A DNA stretch of 42,262 bases from Planctomycetota bacterium (GTDB lineage Bacteria > Planctomycetota > GCA-002687715): NCBI GenBank assembly GCA_002687715.1, contig NZBC01000277.1:1-42262 (forward strand). Direction: 5' to 3'. Position numbers and translations under genes: made by a program. The notes under the pieces were generated by a model. The model saw only the letters and a program-made list of their open reading frames with translations, made no database searches and was not told the DNA's origin. Of this stretch, positions 1 through 7,199 are shown piece by piece. Each line of letters starts with the position of its first letter. Position 1 is the first letter of the stretch.

Positions 1-2480
1 TCCTTCAATGCGTCGAGGAGACCGGCGACCGCGTTTCGGCCGGCGCAGGTCGCCAGCGCCAGCGCGGCGGCGCAGCGGACCTGCGCATCGTGGTCACGCA
101 GGGCACCGAGCAGCGCATCCGCCGCCTCCGGATCCCGGATGATGGCCAACCGTCGCGCGGCGGAGATCCGGAGTCCGGCCCGGGTCGACCGCAGCTCCGC
201 ACGCAGGCGCTCCACCTCCGACGATCGGGCTGGCGCGAGTCCCGCGGTGTCATCACGATCCGCGTCATCCGGGGATGAGTAGACATCGATGGACGCGACC
301 TCGCGGAACCGGTCCATCTGGAGGTTGAGAACGCCCCCATTGGCCCCGTTGTTGCCGCGGAAGCGGTGGGGTCGGCCCTGCCCCAACAGGGCGATGGGCT
401 TACCTCTGGTTGCCATCGATCCCGGGGCCAGTGCCGGCGTGTGCTGCCGGGGAAGGTGACAGCCCACGCAGCCGCGACGTTCGCCCGGGCGAACATAGAT
501 CCAGGTCAGCTCGTTGATGACCGCGCGTCCCTGCGCATCCACGGCTTGCAGAGCGAGCGGTCGGTCGGCAGGGACCTCGACGTGGATCGACCCGTCGGGA
601 GCCAGCGGCGCCGTCCCCAGCTCGACCGCCTCCACACCGATGTGGACCAGGTGGTGACCGACCGACCGGACGGTCAGGGGCCTGCCTTCGTAGACCCGCA
701 CTGCGCGGATGCGGCTCACATCGGCACCGGTCTGTCTCGTCCGCGTCACGTCCTGGCAGAAGAGGAACCCGGTCGCGTCGATGCCACGGGCAGCGTGCGC
801 GTCCACCGTGGGGGCGATCGAGGGCGGCCGGGTGCGCGGACCGAGGTGCGTCACCGAATGCGCGCCGTCGAACGGGTAGACGAGGAAGGTCTGGCCCTTC
901 TCGAGATCGATAACGCCCAGGCCCGCTCGATCCGGCAGGGTGCAGAGCAGGCGACCGTCGGGCAACGGCGAGATGTCGAATGGCGGTGGTGAGACGGGAA
1001 TCCGTCGGGACCGTCCGTCGCCGCCGACGACGAGTCCGCGCTCGGTGATGGCCGCGATGCGTCCATCGGGCAGGGGTGCGGGCGAGCCGGCCCCGTACTT
1101 TCGCAGCCAGGCCGAGTCGTGTTCGGCCGCTCGCTCACGGTCCAATCCGATCGCGCCACGGTCGGCGCCCAGGACGACGGTCCCGCCCGTCCCGTCGAGC
1201 CGAGTGCGATGGATCTGGGTCTCGACCTTGGCCCGTTCCAGGAAGTTGTCGGAGCGGACGAAGACCAGGCCTCCATCGGCGGTCACTCGCGGCTCGCGGT
1301 CTCCGACGATGTGATGGGTCAAGGGCCGGATCGCGCCGCCATCTGCGTTCATGACGAACAGGCTCGACGCGACGTTCCCGTGGTACTCATCCCGGCCGCC
1401 CATGCGCGTGGAGCTGAAGACGATGTCGCCACCGGGGAGCGGCTGCGGGTCGTAGTCGTGGAACGGTCCGCTGGTGAGCGCGGAGAGCGAGGTCCCGTCA
1501 GCCGCGATGCGGTGGATGTGAAAGAACTTCTCCTTCGCCGGAGCCATGGCGAAGTAGATGGTCCCGCCGTCAAAGGAAACGCTCGGTGATCCCAGCACGC
1601 CGGTGCCGGCGTCGTGCAACGATCGCAGCGTACCGCCCGGTCGTGCTGGCACCAGGCTCACGAGCTTCCGTCCCAACGCGGCCGGGGAGGGGATGTCGTT
1701 CTCGAAGTAGGCGCGCGTCCGACCGATACGGAAGATGTTCAGCGCCTTCGGATCCGAAACCTGCACGTTCCCGGTCACGAAGACGACGCCGGCCGGATAC
1801 TCGAAGTCGGGTCCCGGTTCGACCAGCGTCGGCCGCGTGCGCGTCCCCGGCGAACGTGGTTCCGGAAAGCTCAGCTTGCCCCAGACTCCCTCCCCGAAAC
1901 TGGCGATGACCGTCGCCGCCGGCCAGTGTCCATCGTCGTGTCCGACCTCCTTCCAGGCTCTCTCGTGACTCACCTGCAGTCGCCAGGTCACGTCCGTGGG
2001 CAGGTCAAGCGTGCTCCCGTCGGGGAGCTCCGCGTGGATGGAGGCGAGCAGCCCGGCCGCACCGCCGAGGCAACGTCCCTTCACTGCCACCACGTTGCGC
2101 CCTGCCCTGAGCAGGGGCCCGACATCCCAACGCTCGACCGATCTCCAGTAGGTCATCGCGGTGCCACCGTCGCCGCCGACGTAGGTGCCGTTGACGTAGA
2201 GGTCGTAGTCGTTGTCCGCGGTGATGAGGATCATCGCCTTCGCGGGCGCGGCCGCCACGTCGAGGGTCTTTCGGAGGTAGCAGACAGGCGCCGGTTCCGC
2301 CCGGGCGCCGGAAGCTGCCCAGATCCATGACGCACCATCCAGGTCGGCTACCCCACCGCTCTGCGCCCGCGCCGCGGAAGTCGCGGCGCCCGCGCCCAGG
2401 ACGATCAGCACGAGCGTGGACCAGGTCCGCGCACGCGAGACCGATTCTCGGAACAGCCCGACGGCGAAGTCTCTCATCAT
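1..2480 (-). CDS. HzsA-related exported cytochrome c with C-terminal HEAT repeats (3' end outside window)
   Basis: The frame is open from an ATG-ATG pair at 2480/2477 to the left window edge (about 826 codons, no stop), so the C-terminus is missing. A weak SD (GAGAGG) precedes the start. A signal peptide ends near ...SAARA-Q. Residues about 45-160 look like a jelly-roll carbohydrate-binding domain (WIWAASG..., DNDYDLYVNGTYVGGD). A TolB/PD40-like beta-propeller runs from about 230 to 520 (IVFSSTR, ITERG, LPDGRLLC blades). An HzsA-like middle domain follows, with one heme motif CVGCH at 671-675. From about 753 onward there are HEAT-type repeats (DALLGALRDHDAQVRCAAALALA). The family is named after the hydrazine synthase alpha subunit of anammox bacteria; its role in non-anammox PVC bacteria is unknown. 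The protein is probably periplasmic. Its post-propeller segment most resembles that of the gene at 17600-21370, where the HEAT repeats lie at the N-terminus instead. Confidence 0.85.
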   Translation of the reverse strand, partial: MMRDFAVGLFRESVSRARTWSTLVLIVLGAGAATSAARAQSGGVADLDGASWIWAASGARAEPAPVCYLRKTLDVAAAPAKAMILITADNDYDLYVNGTYVGGDGGTAMTYWRSVERWDVGPLLRAGRNVVAVKGRCLGGAAGLLASIHAELPDGSTLDLPTDVTWRLQVSHERAWKEVGHDDGHWPAATVIASFGEGVWGKLSFPEPRSPGTRTRPTLVEPGPDFEYPAGVVFVTGNVQVSDPKALNIFRIGRTRAYFENDIPSPAALGRKLVSLVPARPGGTLRSLHDAGTGVLGSPSVSFDGGTIYFAMAPAKEKFFHIHRIAADGTSLSALTSGPFHDYDPQPLPGGDIVFSSTRMGGRDEYHGNVASSLFVMNADGGAIRPLTHHIVGDREPRVTADGGLVFVRSDNFLERAKVETQIHRTRLDGTGGTVVLGADRGAIGLDRERAAEHDSAWLRKYGAGSPAPLPDGRIAAITERGLVVGGDGRSRRIPVSPPPFDISPLPDGRLLCTLPDRAGLGVIDLEKGQTFLVYPFDGAHSVTHLGPRTRPPSIAPTVDAHAARGIDATGFLFCQDVTRTRQTGADVSRIRAVRVYEGRPLTVRSVGHHLVHIGVEAVELGTAPLAPDGSIHVEVPADRPLALQAVDAQGRAVINELTWIYVRPGERRGCVGCHLPRQHTPALAPGSMATRGKPIALLGQGRPHRFRGNNGANGGVLNLQMDRFREVASIDVYSSPDDADRDDTAGLAPARSSEVERLRAELRSTRAGLRISAARRLAIIRDPEAADALLGALRDHDAQVRCAAALALATCAGRNAVAGLLDALK

Positions 2481-2797
2481 GCGCCTCTCGCCTCGGTGGT
2501 CCCGCGCTCTCCCTCCACCAGGATGCTCCCGACCGAACGGACCATCGAATGGGCTTCTCGCCGGGTACCGACACCCAGCCCCATGGCCGACCCCGAGAGG
2601 GGAGAGAACCCGGATTGGCCAACCGGGCCGAGTCATCCGCCTCGAGCACCAGGTACCCAGGCCGATCGCGAAGACATACTACCGGGCGTCGTGGTCCTCC
2701 GGGCCTCGCCTGTCCGTCGTCAGTTGGTCAGGCCGCCCACCCGGCGTTTTCGGAGCGGACACAGGGAACAAGTCCTGAAGCTGGACCGGGGACCGGT
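2481..2797. other. Intergenic stretch without a recognisable gene
   Basis: These 317 bases separate the stop of the Nramp-like gene from the start of the HzsA-related gene, both on the minus strand. No convincing ORF, RNA gene or terminator with a T-run was seen. An 8-bp palindrome TTGGCCAA lies near 2615. The stretch presumably carries the promoter of the HzsA-related gene, but no clear -35/-10 pair can be named. Confidence 0.5.
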
Positions 2798-4432
2798 TCA
2801 GGAGGGCAGGCCGGTTCTCGCGAGTATGGTGATCACGCCCAGCATGAAGAAGTACGCGCCAGCCAGGACCAGTCCCACCCGCACCAGCATGTTGGGTCGC
2901 AGTCGCCGCGGGAGCAGAGTGAGGTTGATGGTCAGCGCGTGCCAGCAGCTGAAGCCCAGGGCGATGTTGAAGAACATCGTCGCGTACTTGATCAGGTCGC
3001 CGGGGTTGATCGAGAGCATGCAGAGGCCGAACAGGCTGTAGCCCGCGAGCACCCGGTAGTAGACCGTCTTGATGTGCTTGGGCTCCATTCCCCGCAAGCG
3101 TGCGTTGCTGGTCCAGAACACGTCGACCCACCGACGGATCAAGGCGTCCGTGTGGAACACCATGCCCAGCCCCAGCACGAGGAACCCGCAGAACAGCGTC
3201 ATGAACCAGAACGTGTCGCCCATGGTCGCGCCGGAGACCTCCGTCACGTGGTCGTGCACGCCGCCGGCGGTCATCGCGGCCGTCGTCCAGTTGTCGGACT
3301 CGGTGCCGTAGGACAGGAACTGCACCGACAACATGCACGGCAGCGCCAGTCCCACGAAGCAGGCGGGCATCCAGACCGCGACCTGATCGCGGACCACGTG
3401 GCGATACCAGCGCCGCCAGCGCGGCCAGGACTGTTCGTCCACTTCGAACACGCACCCTACGTGCGAGAGCTTGATCTCCCTGCCGCCCACCATGCTGGGT
3501 ATCGCCCCGACGTGGCTGCCCATACCCCAGCCCTGGTCCCGCGTGTAGTTGCTGACGATCGTGTTCGTGAGCCCGCCGGCGCCGGCGATCGCGGCCAGCG
3601 CCGCGATGAACGCGATCATCGTGAAATCGACCTGGGGCAGACCGCGACCTTCGAACAGGGCCACGAAGATGTTGTCGAGGTTGCTGCCGCGGACCGCGGG
3701 GACTCCCTCAGGACGCTCGATTGGAACGGTCCCGAACTTGAAGAAGCCACTGCCGATCTCCGTCCAGGTGGAGATGCTCGAATAGAACAGGGCGAGCACC
3801 AGGAGGAACCCGAACACGACGACGAGCTTGAACGCCATCACCGCCTTCAAGGAGTTGTAGACCTTCCCACCGAACAGCAGCGGCACCAGCGACAGCACGA
3901 ACACCGCGTACGCCAGCGTCTTCATCAGCCACCAGTCGCCGGTGTCACCCATCGGGTCGGGGAGGACTCCGCCCTTGATCAAGGTCGCGATCGGCGTGGC
4001 GGCATTGGCCGCCAGGTAGGGAAACAGCACGCCGAAGTCCATGCACAGGTACACGAACAGCCAGAAGCGCGGTCCAGGTGCGGTGCGAAACTTGCCGGTG
4101 AAGATCGGCTCGCCACAGTAGAGCGCGTAGCGGCTGACCTCGATGTTGTAGAGGCCCTGGGCCAGGATGCTCAAGGTGGCCACCCACAGCAGTGCGCCGC
4201 CGTATTGGGCCGTCACCTTCGGCCCGAGGAGCCATTCGCCACCGGCGACCGCAGCAGCACCCATCACGAGCCCTGGGCCCAACAGGGCGAACCAGTTGCG
4301 TCGCGTGAAGACCGGAGCGGCAGGCAGCTCGGCAACGTCCCATCGCGGCATTCTCGGGTCGCCGGGGTGCGGAGCCGTCGCTGCCGCGCCAGCGCTCACC
4401 GCGCCCTGCTCATCCTTCGATTCGCTCACCAT
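2798..4432 (-). CDS. Nramp-like integral membrane transporter (544 aa) lacking canonical metal-site motifs
   Basis: About eleven hydrophobic segments and the N-terminal signature LLGPGLVMGAAAVAGGEWLLGP place this in the Nramp (SLC11)-like superfamily of inner-membrane transporters. In true Mn/Fe transporters TM1 carries DPGN and TM6 carries MPH. Here the TM1 region reads AGGEW, and the likely TM6 region (AAIAGAGGLTNTIVSN) has no Met-Pro-His, so the substrate may not be Mn2+ or Fe2+. The start is the ATG at 4432. It overlaps the end of the upstream transhydrogenase gene by 7 nt (ATGGTGA), which implies translational coupling. In-frame codons upstream of this ATG lie inside the other gene and are not part of the protein. 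A soluble tail of about 40 residues precedes TM1. Family membership is fairly sure; the substrate is unknown. Confidence 0.8.
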   Translation of the reverse strand: MVSESKDEQGAVSAGAAATAPHPGDPRMPRWDVAELPAAPVFTRRNWFALLGPGLVMGAAAVAGGEWLLGPKVTAQYGGALLWVATLSILAQGLYNIEVSRYALYCGEPIFTGKFRTAPGPRFWLFVYLCMDFGVLFPYLAANAATPIATLIKGGVLPDPMGDTGDWWLMKTLAYAVFVLSLVPLLFGGKVYNSLKAVMAFKLVVVFGFLLVLALFYSSISTWTEIGSGFFKFGTVPIERPEGVPAVRGSNLDNIFVALFEGRGLPQVDFTMIAFIAALAAIAGAGGLTNTIVSNYTRDQGWGMGSHVGAIPSMVGGREIKLSHVGCVFEVDEQSWPRWRRWYRHVVRDQVAVWMPACFVGLALPCMLSVQFLSYGTESDNWTTAAMTAGGVHDHVTEVSGATMGDTFWFMTLFCGFLVLGLGMVFHTDALIRRWVDVFWTSNARLRGMEPKHIKTVYYRVLAGYSLFGLCMLSINPGDLIKYATMFFNIALGFSCWHALTINLTLLPRRLRPNMLVRVGLVLAGAYFFMLGVITILARTGLPS

Positions 4433-5703
4433 GCGACGAGCGCCTCCTCGAACAGGGCACTCAGGTCTTCCTCGAGGGCCGGCCGCGGAGACAACTTGGT
4501 GACCCGGTGCTGCGGAAGAGTGCCCTTCACGAGCGCTGGGATGTCCTCCCGCGAGTAGCCGACCGCGCGCAGTCCGTTGGGAATCCCGAGACGTTCCATG
4601 AACCACGTCACACGGTCCGCGAGGATCTGGCCGGCGTCCGCCGGCGCGGCGCCCGCGACGTCGGCGCCGATCAGCTCGGCGGCTTGCAGATGCCGTTCCG
4701 GACAGGCTGACCCCGTGTAACGAAACACGGCCGGTGCATTGAGAACGACCGAGATCCCGTGGGGTACGGTCGGCTTGTCGACGTCGTAGCCGGGCGGCCG
4801 ATAGTCGCGCACCATGCCCGAGACCGGGTACGACATGCCGTGTGGGAGGTGTACTCCCGCATTGCCGAACCCGACGCCCGCGTAGGTCGCGGCCAGCAAC
4901 ATGCTGCTGCGCGCTTCCTCGTCCTGCGGGTCGTCGAAAGCCCGGACCAGGTAGCGGGCGCCGAGCCTCAGAGCCTGCGCGGACCACACGTCGCTGATCG
5001 GATTGCACCCCTGGTAGGCCGGTCGCAACAGAGGTCGTCTTGGAGCAACGCGCTGATCGAACGGCAACGCGGTGTAGGACTCCAGCGCGTGACAGAACAC
5101 ATCCAGGCCCGTCGCCGCGACGACCATGGGTGGCAACGTTTTCGTGTTGTCGGGGTCGATGAGGCCCAGCGTCGGCTTCAAACGCCGATCGGCGATGCCG
5201 GTCTTGGCGCGCATCTCGAGCAGGTCGAAGATCGCCACGCCAGTGGTTTCGCTGCCTGTACCGGCGGTGGTCGGGATGGCGATCAAGGGTTTGAGCTGGC
5301 CTGGAATGGGCTCGCCCTTGCCGATCGGCGGATTGACGTAGGAGAGGAAGTCGGCCGGATGGGAGGAGTACAGATTCGCGGCCTTGGCCGTGTCGATGAC
5401 CGAACCGCCGCCAACCGCGACGAACGCGTCGAACGATCCAGCCTGGGCGAAGGCGATCGCGTCCTTGAAGGACGCATCGGTCGGTTCGATGTGAACGCGA
5501 TCGAACAGCACAAACTCCAGGCGCTCGGCCTGCAGTGCTTCGATCACCGTGGCCACGGGTTGCAGGCCGCCGAGTGTCGAGTCCGTCACGACCATGATCC
5601 GGCGCGCCCCCATGTCAGCCAGATCCATCCCGACCTCACGGGTCACGCCGGTGCCGAATCGCACGCTGGACGTGGCCATCTCGAAGGCGATATCACAGTT
5701 CAT
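4426..5703 (-). CDS. Hydroxyacid-oxoacid transhydrogenase (iron-containing alcohol dehydrogenase family)
   Basis: This 425-aa protein is strikingly similar to animal ADHFE1. Shared stretches include AFEMATSSVRFGTGVTREVG, FDAFVAVGGGSVIDT, IPTTAGTGSETTGVAIFD, RPAYQGCNPISD, GVHLPHGMSYPVSG, DIPALVKGTLPQ and RVTKLSPRP. ADHFE1 converts 4-hydroxybutyrate plus 2-oxoglutarate to succinate semialdehyde plus D-2-hydroxyglutarate with tightly bound nucleotide. The family's metal ligands are visible as Asp and His in GLDVFCHALE, His in HLPHG and His in VPHGIS. The start is the ATG at 5703, preceded by GGGAAGAGA at SD distance; an upstream in-frame ATG at 5757 has a poor context. The gene overlaps the Nramp-like gene, and the enolase-superfamily gene diverges upstream. 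The exact bacterial substrate is inferred, not shown. Confidence 0.85.
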   Translation of the reverse strand: MNCDIAFEMATSSVRFGTGVTREVGMDLADMGARRIMVVTDSTLGGLQPVATVIEALQAERLEFVLFDRVHIEPTDASFKDAIAFAQAGSFDAFVAVGGGSVIDTAKAANLYSSHPADFLSYVNPPIGKGEPIPGQLKPLIAIPTTAGTGSETTGVAIFDLLEMRAKTGIADRRLKPTLGLIDPDNTKTLPPMVVAATGLDVFCHALESYTALPFDQRVAPRRPLLRPAYQGCNPISDVWSAQALRLGARYLVRAFDDPQDEEARSSMLLAATYAGVGFGNAGVHLPHGMSYPVSGMVRDYRPPGYDVDKPTVPHGISVVLNAPAVFRYTGSACPERHLQAAELIGADVAGAAPADAGQILADRVTWFMERLGIPNGLRAVGYSREDIPALVKGTLPQHRVTKLSPRPALEEDLSALFEEALVAW

Positions 5704-5917
5704 TGTCTGTCTCTTCCCGTCACTTCTTGCCCTGAGTCGGAGAAGTGGCTGAGTCACTTGGGAAGCCCCGTCGGGTGCCCGATCTTACGGCCTGTGCGGC
5801 CCGTGTCGTGGGTTGTTCTGGAGACGTAAACGATACCCCGGTAGGTTGAGCCGACTCGACGAGTTCGAGGGCCCGGCCGACAGCTCTGGTTCCGGGCGGT
5901 CCGTTGGGAGTTGCACC
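5704..5917. promoter_or_regulatory. Divergent intergenic region between transhydrogenase and dehydratase genes
   Basis: These 214 bases separate two divergent starts and must hold both promoters. The only symmetric element noted is a short odd palindrome, ACTCG-A-CGAGT, at 5854-5864, a possible operator half-site pair. No consensus promoter could be assigned with confidence. Confidence 0.35.
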
Positions 5918-7108
5918 GTGAAGATCACCCACCTCGAGACGATCCTGCCCGATGACTACCCGGGACTGATCTTCGTTCACGTACATACCGACTCCGGGTT
6001 GATCGGTCTGGGTGACACGGCGTTTGGCGTCGACGCGGTGGCCGCCCACATCCACAAGAGCCTCACGCCGTACCTCGTGGGGCGAGACCCGCTGCACATC
6101 GAGCGGATCTGGAGTGACCTGTACCAGCGGTGCTTCTCCGCTGGGAGTCGGGGTGCTGAGATGCGGGCGCTGTCGGCCGTCGACATCGCGCTGTGGGACA
6201 TCTTCGGTCAGGCGACAGGGATGCCGATCTACGACCTGCTGGGCGGACCGGTGCGCGACCGGATCTCGGTCTACAACACCTGTGCGGGCTACCGCTACAG
6301 CGTGGCGCGGGCGGACGAACTCGGCACGTCGATCGACCCGAAGCCGAAGATCACGCAGGAGGGTCCGTACGAGGATCTCGACGCCTTCCTCCACCGGCCC
6401 GACAAGCTCGCCCGGAGCCTTCTCGAGGAAGGGATCACGGCGATGAAGATCTGGCCGTTCGACCAGTTCGTCGCGAAGACGCGCGGTCAGTCGATCTCGA
6501 CGGCAGACCTCGCGAAGGGCTGCGAGCCGTTCGCCAGGATCCGCGCAGCCGTCGGTGACGCGATGGACGTCGCCCTGGAGATGCACACGCTGTGGAACCT
6601 CCCAACCGCGATCCGGATTGCCAAGGCGGTTGAGGAGTATGAGCCGATGTGGTTCGAGGACCCGGTGCGGATGGACAACTTCGACAGCCTGCGCCAGTTC
6701 AAGGACTGCACCCACATCCCCACCGTCGCCAGCGAGACCCTGGCGACGCGCTACTCGTATCGCATGCTGTTCGAGAAGCAGGCCACCAGCATCTGCATGC
6801 CGGACGTGGCTTGGTGTGGGGGCATCTCCGAGGCCAAGCGCATCGCCACGATGGCCGAGGCCTACCACCTGCCGGTTGCGCCGCACGACTGCACTGGCCC
6901 CGTGACCATGGTGGCATCGGTCCACTTGTGCATGAACCTACCCAATGCCCTGACCCAGGAGATGGTGCGCTCGTTCTACTTTGGGTGGTACCCGGAGCTG
7001 GTCACGACGCTGCCCCGCATCGAGGACGGTCACATCCATGCGCCGGAGGGGCCGGGCCTGGGCACAGCGCTCCGCCCCGACCTGGCCGCTCGCCGTGAAG
7101 GCCGCTGA
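5918..7108 (+). CDS. Enolase-superfamily (mandelate racemase/muconate lactonizing) sugar-acid dehydratase-like enzyme
   Basis: A GTG start at 5918 has GGGAG seven bases upstream and gives 396 aa beginning VKITHLETILPDD, the usual N-terminus of the family. The capping domain (residues 1 to about 120) contains the LSAVDIALWDIFGQ helix typical of the superfamily. In the barrel, Lys177 (MKIWPFDQ) is the likely catalytic lysine. Glu221 (LEMHTLWN), Glu247 (WFEDPV) and Glu273 (ASETLA) are the likely Mg2+ ligands, and His323 (APHDCTGP) lies in the conserved PHDxxGP motif. The set resembles sugar-acid dehydratases such as galactonate or mannonate dehydratase; the substrate cannot be read from sequence. 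It diverges from the transhydrogenase gene and converges on an HzsA-related gene. It is probably cytoplasmic. Confidence 0.85.
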   Translation: MKITHLETILPDDYPGLIFVHVHTDSGLIGLGDTAFGVDAVAAHIHKSLTPYLVGRDPLHIERIWSDLYQRCFSAGSRGAEMRALSAVDIALWDIFGQATGMPIYDLLGGPVRDRISVYNTCAGYRYSVARADELGTSIDPKPKITQEGPYEDLDAFLHRPDKLARSLLEEGITAMKIWPFDQFVAKTRGQSISTADLAKGCEPFARIRAAVGDAMDVALEMHTLWNLPTAIRIAKAVEEYEPMWFEDPVRMDNFDSLRQFKDCTHIPTVASETLATRYSYRMLFEKQATSICMPDVAWCGGISEAKRIATMAEAYHLPVAPHDCTGPVTMVASVHLCMNLPNALTQEMVRSFYFGWYPELVTTLPRIEDGHIHAPEGPGLGTALRPDLAARREGR

Positions 7109-7132
7109 TCCGAAACACGAAGTCCGCAGCGT

Positions 7133-7147
7133 CCAGGGAATCCCTGG
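7133..7147. terminator. Candidate hairpin between convergent genes
   Basis: CCAGGGA-A-TCCCTGG is a perfect 15-bp odd palindrome in the 91-bp gap between two convergent genes. No T-run follows on either strand, so a terminator role is only suggested by position. Confidence 0.3.
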
Positions 7148-7199
7148 GCTCCTCCTGGTCCCGTCGCCGCAGCCGCGTTCCCTGCTCTTGCGCGGGACC

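Noticed and set aside
2327..4558. Very long open frame on the plus strand antisense to the Nramp-like gene (over 700 codons); similar long frames at 9853-11739 and 36216-38822
   Set aside because: They run antisense to clearly recognisable proteins, are rich in Arg, His, Gln and Pro, and show no domain. Such frames are expected opposite high-GC genes.
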